Below the pieces are notes generated by a model. The model was not told the DNA's origin, ran no database searches, and saw only the letters and a program-made list of their open reading frames with translations. The translations under genes and the position numbers were made by a program. This document shows positions 15,994 to 25,481 of a DNA stretch of 64,000 bases, piece after piece. The first letter of the stretch is position 1, and each line of letters begins with the position of its first letter. The DNA comes from Kaistia sp. 32K (lineage in GTDB: Bacteria; Pseudomonadota; Alphaproteobacteria; Rhizobiales; Kaistiaceae): the NCBI RefSeq assembly GCF_016629525.1, contig NZ_AP024269.1:372001-436000 (forward strand), read 5' to 3'.

Positions 15994-17931
15994 TCAGGCC
16001 TTGGCGAAGCGATCGAGCACGGTCACCAGCTGGTCGATGGAATTCGGCCAGCTGAACTTCTCCGTCACCGTTTCGCGCAGGGAGTCGACGCCGAGCGGTG
16101 GCCCGTCAAAGGCGACGTGCCGCAAAGCGCGCGCCCAGGCATGCGGGCTATGCGGATCGCAGAAGAGGGCGCCGGCTTCGATAAGCTCGTTCATGGCCGG
16201 CGCATCGCTGCAGATCGACGGAATCCCGAGCAGGGCGGCCTCGAGCGGCGGCAAGCCGAACCCTTCATAGAGGCTCGGAAACACGAGCGCTTTGGCCCGG
16301 CTCAGGACATAGCCAAGGTCTCCGTCGTCCAGCGCGCCAAGCCAGTGGGCCCGCCCTGCGAGGCCATGGGCCTCGATGCGCTTCGCCATGCTGGGGCTAT
16401 CCCCGACGAGCACGAGGTCGACGCCCGCCGCGTCGGGAAACCGAAGCGCCTCCAGTACGACGCGGATGTTCTTGTTGTGGTCATCGGCCCCCACATAAAC
16501 GACGTAGGGTCGCTCCGGAATGGTGATGGTCGAGTTGGGCTCGACAGCGATGGGACTGACGCCGTTATGCACCACGCTGATCCGGTCGAGCGGAATGCCC
16601 AGCATGTCCGAAATGGCCTGTGCGCTGGAATGGCTGATCGTGACGATATGCTCGGCCTGCTGCGCGATCAGGCGATAGCGCTGATTCCATTCATCGATCA
16701 CGTCCTGTGGATACAAGTCCGGGAACAGTAGTGGGGTCACGTCGTGGACCATGACCACCGTTCCGGGCTCAAGGGGCGACTGGCACCAATGAAGGGTAGA
16801 ATGGAACCGGATCATTCGTCGGTGGCTAGGCCCTATCTCTGCCCCGTCCGAACGCTCGGTTGCGGCGAGCCGGCTTAGATAGCGGAACTGCTCGCGAGCG
16901 ATCCTTCCGATGCCTCGTCGATCCAACAGCGGCCCGTTGGCGAAGTGCAGGTCGAAATCCCGGAGATGCAAAACCGTGAAGCCGGCATCGTATTCAATCT
17001 TCGCCGGTTCTTCCTTGCGACGTCTCTTCCAACGTTTCCGGACTGGACGGGTCAGCGTCTTGCCGAGCCGTCGGATCCAGGAGGCCTTGTATCGTGTCCG
17101 CGCCCGCTCGATTACGCCCGCCAGCCGAAGCAGGCGTCTGGTGGTTCGCGATGACCGGATTGCCAGTAACGCTTGTTCGGCTGCCTGAGCTCTTTGATCC
17201 GCTAGCCCCGCGCGGATGGAGAGCAGTTCTGCCGCCTCCTGGGCGTGGAACTGCGCCTGCGTGACGAAGTCGTCGAACATGTTCGGCGGATGGCGGAGCC
17301 GCGCGGCGAGCTCGGCTTTCTCGCTCGCGAGATAAAATCGGTTCAACCCGTCGCCATAGACGAAGCCGTAGCCGGCCTCTGTCAGGATCGGCTCCCACTC
17401 GGAGCGGAGATCCTCTGGTGCAAGCGCAGGCGAGGTTTCGACGACGACGATCCAGGGGCGGTTCCGCTCCCAGTCGTTGCTGGCCAGCACGGATCCTTCC
17501 TGCCCCCGCGCGTCCACTTTCAGGAAATGCACGTCCTGGCCCATAGGAATATAGTCCGCCCAGATCGCGGCCAGGGTTCGGGTGGCGGAACGAGCGCGGA
17601 TCGGACCACTGCGTTCGAATTCCACGATGGTTTCGCTAACCGGCGAGTGAGAGACGTCGTTACCGACATCGAACTTGGTTTGCCCGTCAGCGGGGCCGGC
17701 GGCGAAGGGCAGGTTGAGATCATGTGTCCGGTCGCGCCGCAGCACGCGGGCGAGCGAGGGATCGGGCTCCAGATTGATGCCGCGCCAGCCTGCATCATAG
17801 AAGGCTTGAGTGATGGAAAATCCTGCCGTCCGCATCGGACCGGTGTCAACATAGAAGCCTGCCGTAACATCTTTCAGTGCACGCCACAGAAGGACGTCTT
17901 CGAAGTTCCGCGCGTGAGAAACAAACCTCAA
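15994..17931 (-). CDS. Fusion of FkbM-like methyltransferase and GT4-type glycosyltransferase
   Basis: The 645-residue protein has an N-terminal FkbM-like domain (about 1-220): FYVDTGPM, GWRGINLEPDPSLA and HFLKVDARGQEG correspond to the SAM-binding VDVGA, GWxGxxIEP and LKIDVEGxE motifs, although the first and last are altered. A basic, Arg-rich linker follows (about 230-310). The C-terminal part is a GT-B glycosyltransferase like bacterial mannosyltransferases, with MVHDVTPLLFP, VVHNGV, YVGADDHNKNI and the donor-binding EX7E motif in SLYEGFGLPPLE. Such fusions belong to surface polysaccharide assembly. The upstream 220 bases are AT-rich, and no other polysaccharide gene is near, so this may be a transferred single gene. 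Confidence 0.85.
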   Translation of the reverse strand: MRFVSHARNFEDVLLWRALKDVTAGFYVDTGPMRTAGFSITQAFYDAGWRGINLEPDPSLARVLRRDRTHDLNLPFAAGPADGQTKFDVGNDVSHSPVSETIVEFERSGPIRARSATRTLAAIWADYIPMGQDVHFLKVDARGQEGSVLASNDWERNRPWIVVVETSPALAPEDLRSEWEPILTEAGYGFVYGDGLNRFYLASEKAELAARLRHPPNMFDDFVTQAQFHAQEAAELLSIRAGLADQRAQAAEQALLAIRSSRTTRRLLRLAGVIERARTRYKASWIRRLGKTLTRPVRKRWKRRRKEEPAKIEYDAGFTVLHLRDFDLHFANGPLLDRRGIGRIAREQFRYLSRLAATERSDGAEIGPSHRRMIRFHSTLHWCQSPLEPGTVVMVHDVTPLLFPDLYPQDVIDEWNQRYRLIAQQAEHIVTISHSSAQAISDMLGIPLDRISVVHNGVSPIAVEPNSTITIPERPYVVYVGADDHNKNIRVVLEALRFPDAAGVDLVLVGDSPSMAKRIEAHGLAGRAHWLGALDDGDLGYVLSRAKALVFPSLYEGFGLPPLEAALLGIPSICSDAPAMNELIEAGALFCDPHSPHAWARALRHVAFDGPPLGVDSLRETVTEKFSWPNSIDQLVTVLDRFAKA

Positions 17932-18155
17932 TCGCTTGACCCATCCTCTTTTGGTGGCTGGAATTGGCCACGTAGATCAGGTCATCATTGGAGTGAGTTC
18001 GATGGGTGTTTGCAACCTATAAGTTGCATTATTCATTACATGTCCTGTAAATATGTAAAAGGACGTGCAAAATGAGCCAACCACGGCTCGTCCCGATAAG
18101 GCTTTATAGAACAAATGATTAGGAGAATTCACCGTCCGCTGACCGGATGAAATCC

Positions 18156-19700
18156 CTACGCCGGCGTTGCCAGAAGGCGGTCGATGCGGCGGCCTTCGAG
18201 GCCGACGACTTCGAAGCGCCAGCCTTCCCAGGTGAAGGCCTCGCCGACCGCCGGCAGGTGGCCGAGATGCTCCAGCGCGAAGCCGGCCAGCGTCGTGTAG
18301 TCGCCGTCGCCCTGCATGTCGCCCGTCTGCAGCGTGCGCTCGACCTCGTCGATCGGCATGCGCCCGTCGATCAGCCAGCTGCCGTCGTCGCGACGCGTGG
18401 CATAGGGCTCTTCCTCGCCGGCCCGCTCGGGCAGGTCGCCGGCGATCGAGATCAGGATGTCGGTCGGCGTCACGAGGCCCTCGAACGTGCCGTGCTCGTC
18501 GACGACGATCGCCATGTGCACCGGCGAGCTCTTGAACTGCTCGAGAAGCTTCAGGACGGGCATGGATTCGGTGACGTAGAGCGGCGGCCGCATCGCCGCC
18601 TCGAGCGCCAGGTCGTCCTCGTCCTGGCCGATCAAGTCCTTGGCGTGCACGATGCCGAGGATCTGGTCGACGTCGTGCCGGCACAGCGGAAAGCGCGACC
18701 GGCCGCTGTCGCGGATCTCGGCGAGGATCGTCTTCGGGTCGTCCTCGATGTCGAGCCAGATGGCGTCGACGCGCGGCACCATGATCGACCGCACCGGGCG
18801 TCCTGCCAGCGACAGAACCTGCTCGATCATCAGGCTTTCCTCGGCGCTGAAGGCGCTGGCGCCGCCGCTGTTCGCGACGATCGCCGCGACCTCTTCCGAC
18901 GCCTGCGGTGCCGACTGGCCGCCCCGCAGCATGCGCAGCACCGCCATCGCCGTCCGGTCTCGCAGGTCCGCCGTCGTCACCCGCCGCACCACGTTGCGGC
19001 GGCCTAGCTGGTTGGCCGCCTCGATCAGGATCGAGAAGGCGATCGCGGCGTAGAGATAGCCCTTCGGAATGTGGAAGCCGAGGCCCTCGACGATCAGGCT
19101 GAAGCCGATCATCAGCAGGAAGCCGAGGCAGAGGATGACGACGGTCGGATGCCGCGAGACGAAGGCCATCAGCGGCCGGCTCGCCAGCATCATGACGCCG
19201 ATCGCCACGACGACGGCGATCATCATGACCGAGAGATGGCTCGCCATGCCGACGGCCGTGATGACGCTGTCGAGCGAGAACACGGCGTCGAGAACGACGA
19301 TCTGCACCAGCACCTGCCAGAAGACGGCGTGGGCGCCGCCGCTCGACCTGGCGCCGTGGTCGCCCTCCAGCCTCTCGTGCAGCTCCATCGTGCCCTTGAA
19401 CAGCAGGAAGGCGCCGCCGACGATCAGGATGATGTCGCGCCAGGAGATGTCGGAGCCGAAGACGGAGAACAGCGGATAGGTGAGCTTGACGATCCAGGCG
19501 ATCGAGGCGAGCAGCACCAGCCGCATGACGAGCGCCAGCGACAGGCCGACGATGCGGGCGCGATCGCGCTGATGCGGCGGCAGCTTGTCGGCGAGGATCG
19601 CGATGAAGACGAGATTGTCGATGCCGAGCACGATCTCGAGGATGATGAGGGTCGCAAGGCCAGCCCAGGCGGCCGGATCGGCCATCCATTCGAGGATCAT
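18156..19700 (-). CDS. TerC-family membrane protein with CBS pair and CorC/HlyC domain
   Basis: The 514-residue protein starts with a TerC domain of about seven helices (1-240), including the conserved acidic motifs [12 protein letters not shown] and [15 protein letters not shown]. Two CBS domains follow (about 300-425; [15 protein letters not shown] begins the first), then a CorC_HlyC transporter-associated domain (about 440-510). This is the YoaE/YegH-like architecture. TerC proteins export metal ions, notably manganese, and CBS pairs often sense adenine nucleotides; both roles are inferred for this member. AGGAAAG precedes the ATG. The gene is alone. Confidence 0.9.
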   Translation of the reverse strand: MILEWMADPAAWAGLATLIILEIVLGIDNLVFIAILADKLPPHQRDRARIVGLSLALVMRLVLLASIAWIVKLTYPLFSVFGSDISWRDIILIVGGAFLLFKGTMELHERLEGDHGARSSGGAHAVFWQVLVQIVVLDAVFSLDSVITAVGMASHLSVMMIAVVVAIGVMMLASRPLMAFVSRHPTVVILCLGFLLMIGFSLIVEGLGFHIPKGYLYAAIAFSILIEAANQLGRRNVVRRVTTADLRDRTAMAVLRMLRGGQSAPQASEEVAAIVANSGGASAFSAEESLMIEQVLSLAGRPVRSIMVPRVDAIWLDIEDDPKTILAEIRDSGRSRFPLCRHDVDQILGIVHAKDLIGQDEDDLALEAAMRPPLYVTESMPVLKLLEQFKSSPVHMAIVVDEHGTFEGLVTPTDILISIAGDLPERAGEEEPYATRRDDGSWLIDGRMPIDEVERTLQTGDMQGDGDYTTLAGFALEHLGHLPAVGEAFTWEGWRFEVVGLEGRRIDRLLATPA

Positions 19701-20212
19701 CGGTTCTTTCCTGCGGCGGATCGGATCGATCGGCCAGATTGTCGGGATCGGTCGGCCATCGTCAGGCGGCCGGCGCTTCGGCCAGCATGAGGCATTCGCG
19801 CGACGCCGAGGCGACGCCCGCGAGGCGACCGGGGAATGGGATCAAGGGGACGAGCGGCGCGAGATCGACCCTGCGGGCGCGTCAAGGCGCGCGTCGGGGA
19901 ACGCGCCATCGCGCCGGAAACCGGCGCATAGCGGCGCGCGGGGCGGAATTCGTCCCGGGATGGAGTTCGCTGATAGCGGGGCGATCGATCGCTCGATCCG
20001 CCTCCGTCGCGGCCTTCGTTTCGGTTTGCCCCCTGCGCGCGTCGGCGGGAAGGGGGCTCGGTACTATCGGGGTCGTCGGATGGCATCAGGCGACAGGGCC
20101 GGGCAACGGAAGGATCCTCGGGGCATGTTGGCAAAGCGGTCAGACGACCGGTCGCCGCCAGATTAATACGGCTTGCGCGACAGGTCCATGGATTGTCTCG
20201 CGTGAAACGAGC
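19701..20212. other. Intergenic stretch upstream of the TerC gene
   Basis: About 510 bases lie between the TerC start and the terminator of the TonB receptor gene. The several ORFs overlapping here on both strands are Arg-rich and look like high-G+C chance frames. I looked for a manganese-type riboswitch, which precedes some terC genes, and saw no yybP-ykoY consensus. The promoter for the TerC gene must lie here but no clear box was found. Confidence 0.4.
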
Positions 20213-20254
20213 ACGGCCTTCCGCCCGCGGATAGGACCGCGGGCGGAAGGCCGT
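20213..20254 (-). terminator. Strong hairpin terminator of the TonB receptor gene
   Basis: Eighteen bases at 20213-20230 pair perfectly with 20237-20254 around a six-base loop. It lies just after the receptor stop codon on the minus strand. A T-rich tail (CATTTTCAC) is present on the plus strand only, so it may act mainly as an end-protecting structure for the receptor message or stop transcription in both directions. Confidence 0.8.
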
Positions 20255-20279
20255 CATTTTCACGAGGCGATGAGGCTGT

Positions 20280-23000
20280 TCAGAAGTTTGCGGTCAGGCC
20301 GGCCCAGATCGTGCGGCCGGGGCCGGGGACGTTCGAGAGGCCGAGCGGATCGACATAGTACTGGTCGGCAACGTTCTCGACGCGCAGTTCGGCGGTCAGG
20401 GTGTCGTTGACCTTGTACTCGGCGAACAGGTCGACCAGCGTGTAGGGATCCCAGTTGATCGGCAGGATGAACGGCGCGGCGCCCTGGACGGTCGGCTGAT
20501 CAGAGCCGATCGCCTTCGGCCCGATATAGCTGACGCGTCCGCCGATGGTCAGCGCCTCGTCGAAGAGCTTTTGCGAGACCGTGAGGCTGACGGAATATTC
20601 CGGCGGCACCTGATTGGTCGCATAGTCGCCATAGAGCGTGCTGTTGGAGCAGGTCGACGCGGTCGGGCAGAATTCGATGTCGGTGTAGTAGTTCGCCGCG
20701 AGATCCAGCGACAGACCGGCCAGCGCGTAGTGGCCGGTGAACTCGATGCCACGGAACCTGGCTTCGTCGATATTGCCGACGGCGAGACCCTTGGTGACGA
20801 TACCTCCGGTGTACTGGAGATCGACGACACGGCGGGCGATGTAGTCGGTGACGCGATTGTCGAACCAGCCGAGCTTCAGCCAGACTTCGTCCCCGGTCGC
20901 GACGACGTTGTCGCGCATCAGGTTCATGCCGAGCTCCCAATTGTGGGCGCGCTCTGGGACGATGTCCGGCGTCACATAGGTGAAGGCCATGCTGGCCGAT
21001 TCCGAAAGGGCCGGGGAGCGCAATCCTTCTGAATAACGGGCGAAGAGCTGCATGCCGTCCATCGGCGTCACCACGGCGCCGATCGCCGGCGCGATGCCCG
21101 AGCCGTCGCGATGGTCGGTCTGCCCGATGAACAGCTTGCCGTTGGTGTCGCGCGCCTCGGAGCGATCCAGGGTGTTGTAGCTCTGGTAGCGCAGTCCGGC
21201 ATCGAAGGTGAGCCAGTCCAGCGCCTTCCATTCGGCATTGGCATAGACAGCCGTCTCCTCGCGCGTGCCGTTGCGCGGGCCATAGGGATATTCGAGCACG
21301 CGCGTCAGCTCCGTCGGCCTGGCGTCCTCGCTCAGATACGAGGCGCCATAGTGCAGCGAGACATCGCCCAGGGGCGTCTGCCACAGCGAGGTATTGCCGA
21401 TATCGCCGCCCCACATCAGCGTATCGGATCCGATCAGGATGCGCTCCAGCAGGGGATTGGGCAGACCGAGCGGCGTTGTCTTGGACCGGCCCGCCGTGGT
21501 CGGATTGCGGGTCTCCAGGGCGCTGACCCAGAGACGGGCCTTGAGGTCGACGAGATCGTTGTCCTGCGGGTTCCAGGCGTAGGTCGCCGTTCCAGTGTCG
21601 GTGCGGGCCCGGGCAAGCCAGTTCTGGACCGGCCGGGAGGACATATCGGACATGATCGAGGCGCGGATGTCTCCCTGCTCGCTGCGGAACCCCGTATAGC
21701 CGAGCTCGAAGCTCTGGCCGTCGCCGAACAGGAGCTTGCCCTTGGCGAGCCAGGACTCGGTGTCGAGTGAGGTGTTCAGCACTTCCTCGCCGCGACGATA
21801 ATTGGTGAGGCCCAGATTCTTGTAGACGTTGTTCTGGGTCTGGCAGCCAAAGGTGTCGCAGACCTGGACAGGGCCGAGATTGCCGCTGGGCGCGGCGACG
21901 GGGCCATGGGTTCCGGCGTGGTAGTTGCCGTTTTCACGCCGGGCATAGGCGGCGACCACCTCGTAATTGTCGCCGCGCGCGGCGGCGGCCGCGCTGCCAT
22001 AGCCGCGCGTCGCCTCGAGCAGACCGGGCTTGTCGAGGCCGGCCGCGTCGCCCGGCCGGGGCGGCAGGCCGATATTGGGCAGGAAGAAGATCATGCCGCC
22101 CAGCGTGCCGCGATCGGGCACCGACGACGTGTTGGTGCCGACTCCGCCCTTGATCCGGAGGCCGATGTTCTTACCGTCCTTGATGATATCGTTGGCGTCG
22201 ATCGTGCGCATGGCGACGGATCCGCCGATGCCGCCAAAGGGGCCCGAGGCCGGGCCCTTGGAGATGTCGATGCCGCCGATCAGGTCCGGATCGACATAGG
22301 AGCGGTTGCTGACGCCCTGGTAGCCCTGATAGGCCGTGGTCGAGTTCATCGCGCCGTCGATCGTGACGGGGACGCGGCCCATGCCCTGCATGCCGCGGAT
22401 GTTGATGTCGATCGCCGCGCCGTTGCGGCTTTCGGCGGACATCACACCCGGCGTTCCGCGAAAAATGTCGCCGGGCGAACTGCCGCGGAAACGCTCTATC
22501 GTCTGCTGCGAGATGTAGGAGACGGCGGCCGGCGTCTCGAATACCTGCTCGGCCGAACGGATGCCGCCGCCTCCCCCCGTCACGTCGATCACGTCGAGAA
22601 CGGTCGAGCCGTCGGTCGCGACGGGCGCGGCCGGCGATCCGGCGGCGCCGATTGCCGCCGTCGTGGCGTTCGGGAAGGAGAAGGCGAGGCCGGAGCCGGC
22701 GAGGATGCGCGCCAGCGCCTCGTCGCGCGTGGCGCGGCCGGTGATCCCCGGCGAGGTCTTGCCGGTGGCAGAGGCGGCGAGATAAGTCACCTGCAGGCCG
22801 GACTGGCGGCCGAAGGCGGCCAGCGCCTGATTGAGCGGGCCGGCCGGAACCTTGAAGTCGACCGTCTCTACCGCAGCCGATTGCGCCTGCGCCGGGGTGC
22901 TCATGACCCAGCCCGCGCCGATCGCCGACGTCAGCATCAGCGCAGCCGCGAGCGTCTTGCGCGCCACTCGCCGGCGCACCGCATTGTCCGAATTCCGCAT
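20280..23000 (-). CDS. TonB-dependent outer-membrane receptor with STN signalling domain
   Basis: The 906-residue protein has a signal peptide (to about residue 40), an STN domain (about 48-115, VDFKVPAGPLNQALAAFGRQSG), a plug (about 150-280, ending in GGSVAMRTIDANDI) and a 22-strand barrel ending in AGLTANF with a terminal Phe. The plug and the segment YRRGEEVLNTSLD resemble receptors for haem or haem proteins, so that is the best guess for substrate. STN domains usually signal through a FecR-type anti-sigma factor, yet no fecI or fecR homologue is in this window. Monocistronic, with a strong hairpin behind it. No Fur box was identified. Confidence 0.9.
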   Translation of the reverse strand: MRNSDNAVRRRVARKTLAAALMLTSAIGAGWVMSTPAQAQSAAVETVDFKVPAGPLNQALAAFGRQSGLQVTYLAASATGKTSPGITGRATRDEALARILAGSGLAFSFPNATTAAIGAAGSPAAPVATDGSTVLDVIDVTGGGGGIRSAEQVFETPAAVSYISQQTIERFRGSSPGDIFRGTPGVMSAESRNGAAIDINIRGMQGMGRVPVTIDGAMNSTTAYQGYQGVSNRSYVDPDLIGGIDISKGPASGPFGGIGGSVAMRTIDANDIIKDGKNIGLRIKGGVGTNTSSVPDRGTLGGMIFFLPNIGLPPRPGDAAGLDKPGLLEATRGYGSAAAAARGDNYEVVAAYARRENGNYHAGTHGPVAAPSGNLGPVQVCDTFGCQTQNNVYKNLGLTNYRRGEEVLNTSLDTESWLAKGKLLFGDGQSFELGYTGFRSEQGDIRASIMSDMSSRPVQNWLARARTDTGTATYAWNPQDNDLVDLKARLWVSALETRNPTTAGRSKTTPLGLPNPLLERILIGSDTLMWGGDIGNTSLWQTPLGDVSLHYGASYLSEDARPTELTRVLEYPYGPRNGTREETAVYANAEWKALDWLTFDAGLRYQSYNTLDRSEARDTNGKLFIGQTDHRDGSGIAPAIGAVVTPMDGMQLFARYSEGLRSPALSESASMAFTYVTPDIVPERAHNWELGMNLMRDNVVATGDEVWLKLGWFDNRVTDYIARRVVDLQYTGGIVTKGLAVGNIDEARFRGIEFTGHYALAGLSLDLAANYYTDIEFCPTASTCSNSTLYGDYATNQVPPEYSVSLTVSQKLFDEALTIGGRVSYIGPKAIGSDQPTVQGAAPFILPINWDPYTLVDLFAEYKVNDTLTAELRVENVADQYYVDPLGLSNVPGPGRTIWAGLTANF

Positions 23001-23102
23001 TATGACCCGGCCGTTCCCGTTGTTTGCATGAGGGCGGGATGCCGTGCCTGGTTGCTGGGTAGTGCAGTCCCTGGGGCTGATACAATCGGGATCCGGCGTT
23101 TT

Positions 23103-24530
23103 TCACCCGCAAGGGGAAGATTCGGATCTCGGCTCTGGTGCTCGGCTCGGCCGACCCAGGCAGGCGAGAACGAGGGCGAGCATCGTCAGGCCGGCGGCGA
23201 CCAGAAATGTCGTCGCGAAGGCGTCGCCGATACGATGCGCCGGCACCTCGGCGATCGACCCGTTCCCGGCCACGACGGCGAACAACGTCGCCATCGCGGA
23301 GGCGCCGGTCATGAAGCCGAGGTTCCGTGACAGGCCGAGCAGTCCCGACAGCATCCCGCGCTGCTCTTCCCTGGAGGCCAGCATCACGACCGTGTTGTTC
23401 GCCGCCAGGAACAGCTGGAAGCCGGGCGTCAGGAGGATCAATGCGGCGACATATCCGGCAGCGCCGAATACCCTCGGCAGGAAGGCCAGACAGGCGAGGC
23501 CGACGCTCATCTGCAGCAATCCGGCCAGAAGGACACGCGGCGCGCCGAACCGGTCGGCGAAGCGTCCCGCCGGAACGCCGGCCAGGGCTGCCGTGACCGG
23601 CCCCACCGCCATGACGAGGCCGACGAGCGCCTCGTTCAGGCGCAGACCGAACGCCAGAAAGAATGGCCCGACGACCAGGGTCGACATCATGGCGGTGGAA
23701 ACGAGCAGGTTCATCGTCAGCGACACGCCGAATACCCGGTCGCGCAGGATCGAGACGGGCACCAGCGGCGATGCGGATCGCGCCTCGACCATAATGAAGA
23801 GCGCGAGAGCCGCGATCGCGACGGGGAGATGCAGATCCGAGCTCCAGGCCAACGAGACCCTCCCGCCGGCTGTCGCAAGCGCATAGGCCGTCAGGGCCAC
23901 GGCGAGCAGGGCGAGGCCGGGCCAGTCCGTCGTCCCGTCCGTTCGGCGGCGGCCGGGCGGCGTGGCCGGGATGGCCCTGAGGGCGAGGCCGAGCACGAGG
24001 ACGGACAGGCCGGACAAGAGGACGAAGGCCGATCGCCATCCGAAGCCGGCGAGCAGCAGGCCGCCGAGCGAAGGGCCAAGCGCCGTTCCGATCGCCGACA
24101 TCGTGCCGAGGAGCCCCATCGCCGACCCGACCCGTTCCTTGGCGACCGTTTCCCGCACGATCGAGATCGGCAGCGCCATGAGGATCGCGCCCCCGATGCC
24201 CTGGACGGCGCGAGCCGCGATCAGGGTTCCGAGCGTCGGGGCGGCCGCGCAGAGGATCGAGGCGACCGCAAACAGCGCCAGTCCGGCGATCATCACGCGA
24301 CGATGGCCCAGTCGATCGCCCAGCCGCCCCGCCGATACGATCACCACCGTTCCCGTGATCAGATAGGCGAGAACCACCCACTGGACGTTCGAGACCGGTG
24401 CCGAGAAGGCCCGGCTCAGGGTTGGAAGCGCCACCGAGGCCATGCTGGTTCCGAGCGACGCGAGCAGCATCGCCCCGGCAAGCGCGGTTTGCGCGGCCGG
24501 CGCTCCGTCTCTCCGGATCATCCGTTTCAT
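23103..24530 (-). CDS. MFS drug-exporter-like transporter (DHA2, EmrB/QacA type)
   Basis: The 475-residue membrane protein has about 14 hydrophobic helices, the length and layout of DHA2 drug:proton antiporters. The loop 2-3 motif GRLGDRLGHRRVMIAG is motif A of the superfamily, and ALGPSLGGLLLAGFGWR is the helix 5 motif C that marks antiporters. It diverges from a MerR-type regulator across a 68-base gap holding a dyad of MerR spacing, so it is very likely induced by that regulator in response to a compound it exports. Which compound is unknown. Confidence 0.93.
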   Translation of the reverse strand: MKRMIRRDGAPAAQTALAGAMLLASLGTSMASVALPTLSRAFSAPVSNVQWVVLAYLITGTVVIVSAGRLGDRLGHRRVMIAGLALFAVASILCAAAPTLGTLIAARAVQGIGGAILMALPISIVRETVAKERVGSAMGLLGTMSAIGTALGPSLGGLLLAGFGWRSAFVLLSGLSVLVLGLALRAIPATPPGRRRTDGTTDWPGLALLAVALTAYALATAGGRVSLAWSSDLHLPVAIAALALFIMVEARSASPLVPVSILRDRVFGVSLTMNLLVSTAMMSTLVVGPFFLAFGLRLNEALVGLVMAVGPVTAALAGVPAGRFADRFGAPRVLLAGLLQMSVGLACLAFLPRVFGAAGYVAALILLTPGFQLFLAANNTVVMLASREEQRGMLSGLLGLSRNLGFMTGASAMATLFAVVAGNGSIAEVPAHRIGDAFATTFLVAAGLTMLALVLACLGRPSRAPEPRSESSPCG

Positions 24531-24568
24531 GGCAGTTTTCCTTGTCGCCGTCTCAGGTCGCGGCTAGG

Positions 24569-24599
24569 TTGCCACTTCAAGTCAACTTGAGGTCAAGCA
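24569..24599. promoter_or_regulatory. MerR-type operator-promoter between the MFS and MerR genes
   Basis: Nine-base arms ACTTCAAGT (24574-24582) and ACTTGAGGT (24585-24593) form a dyad with one mismatch and a two-base centre, very like the SoxR and related boxes. On the minus strand TTGACC (24591-24596) and CAACCT (24566-24571) are 19 bases apart, the over-long spacing that MerR proteins correct. On the plus strand TTGCCA and CAAGCA are also 19 apart, which would leave the regulator message almost leaderless. Confidence 0.7.
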
Positions 24600-25024
24600 T
24601 GCTTCTTCTCGACATCGGCGTCCTGGCGGAGAGAAGCGGCGTGCCGGCCTCGACGCTGCGCTACTACGAGGAGATCGGGCTGATCCGGTCGGTGGCGCGG
24701 CACGGATTGCGACGCCAGTTCGACGCCGAGGCGCTGACACAGCTTGCCTTGATCTCGCTTGGCAAGACGGCGGGTTTCTCGCTCGAGGAAATCCGGGGGA
24801 TGTTCGGCAAGGACGGCTCCGCCGATCTGCCTCGCACGGCCCTGCACCAGCGGGCCGACCAGATCGAACGGCAGATCCGCGAACTCACGACGCTCCGGAA
24901 CGCACTCCGCCACGTGGCCGAATGCCCGGCCGAGCAGCATATGGAGTGCCCGAAATTCCGGAGGCTGTTGCGGCTGGCATCGCCACCTCCGAAGCCACGG
25001 CGAGCGCCCCGCCGCGAAGGCTAG
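24599..25024 (+). CDS. MerR-family transcriptional regulator
   Basis: The 141-residue protein has the winged helix-turn-helix at its start (LLLDIGVLAERSGVPASTLRYYEEIGLI), the dimerisation helix in the middle (HQRADQIERQIRELTTLRNAL) and a C-terminal effector part with two cysteines in ECPAEQHMECPKF. It lacks the four-cysteine iron-sulphur motif of SoxR, so it is not SoxR itself despite a SoxR-like operator. The ATG at 24599 is chosen because translation from the longer open frame would cross the operator. It presumably controls the divergent exporter gene. The paired Cys residues could bind metal or sense thiol-reactive compounds; this is inference. Confidence 0.88.
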   Translation: MLLLDIGVLAERSGVPASTLRYYEEIGLIRSVARHGLRRQFDAEALTQLALISLGKTAGFSLEEIRGMFGKDGSADLPRTALHQRADQIERQIRELTTLRNALRHVAECPAEQHMECPKFRRLLRLASPPPKPRRAPRREG

Positions 25025-25057
25025 GCCAGTCCCGAAGCCAGGATGGAGCGCGACAGC

Positions 25058-25417
25058 TCATTCGTCCAGGTACAGGTCGTGTCGCGTGAGCTCGACGGTC
25101 AGGAGCGCGGTCAGGACGGCGTGGAGCACGACCGCGGGCCAGAGCAGCACGCCGGCGAAACCTCCCGCGAGACCGAGATAGGCGAGATACAAGGTGGCCA
25201 GGGCACTGTAGGTCAGCATGCCGACCAGCGGCCAGCCGCAGGCAATCCCCAGCGAGATCAGGGCGATCCCAACCAGGCGGGCGGTCGGTATCGCCACGCC
25301 GGTCAGCGTCGCGCCGAACAGCAGCCACGCGACGAGCGACGGCGCGACGAGCAGGGCAAGACCCGTCGCGATTTCGGCCGCGGCGGCTACCGTCAGCGCC
25401 CATTTGCCCGCCCACAT
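25058..25417 (-). CDS. Small four-helix membrane protein of unknown function
   Basis: The 119-residue protein is almost entirely hydrophobic, with four predicted helices (about 4-24, 38-60, 65-85 and 88-110) and a short charged tail ELTRHDLYLDE. It was not recognised as a named family. It lies 64 bases downstream of the arylsulfatase gene on the same strand and is probably transcribed with it; small membrane proteins of this kind often sit next to this class of sulfatase. It faces the MerR gene tail to tail. Confidence 0.65.
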   Translation of the reverse strand: MWAGKWALTVAAAAEIATGLALLVAPSLVAWLLFGATLTGVAIPTARLVGIALISLGIACGWPLVGMLTYSALATLYLAYLGLAGGFAGVLLWPAVVLHAVLTALLTVELTRHDLYLDE

Positions 25418-25481
25418 CGCTTTCTCGCCCCTCTTGGCTTTCTCGCCTCTCTTGGCACTCTCGCGCCCGTCGCCGCGCGGC

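Noticed and set aside
18072..18122. A 16-residue frame behind AAAGGA between the glycosyltransferase and TerC genes
   Set aside because: It is convergent with TerC, has no leader-peptide features such as repeated codons, and leads to no gene on its strand.
19701..20212. A manganese riboswitch before the TerC-CBS gene
   Set aside because: The yybP-ykoY core is not present on the minus strand.
22171..24381. A 736-codon minus-strand frame across the receptor and MFS genes
   Set aside because: It crosses two well-supported genes in another frame and has shadow composition.
24599..25024. Calling the MerR protein SoxR
   Set aside because: The operator is SoxR-like but the four-cysteine iron-sulphur motif is missing.
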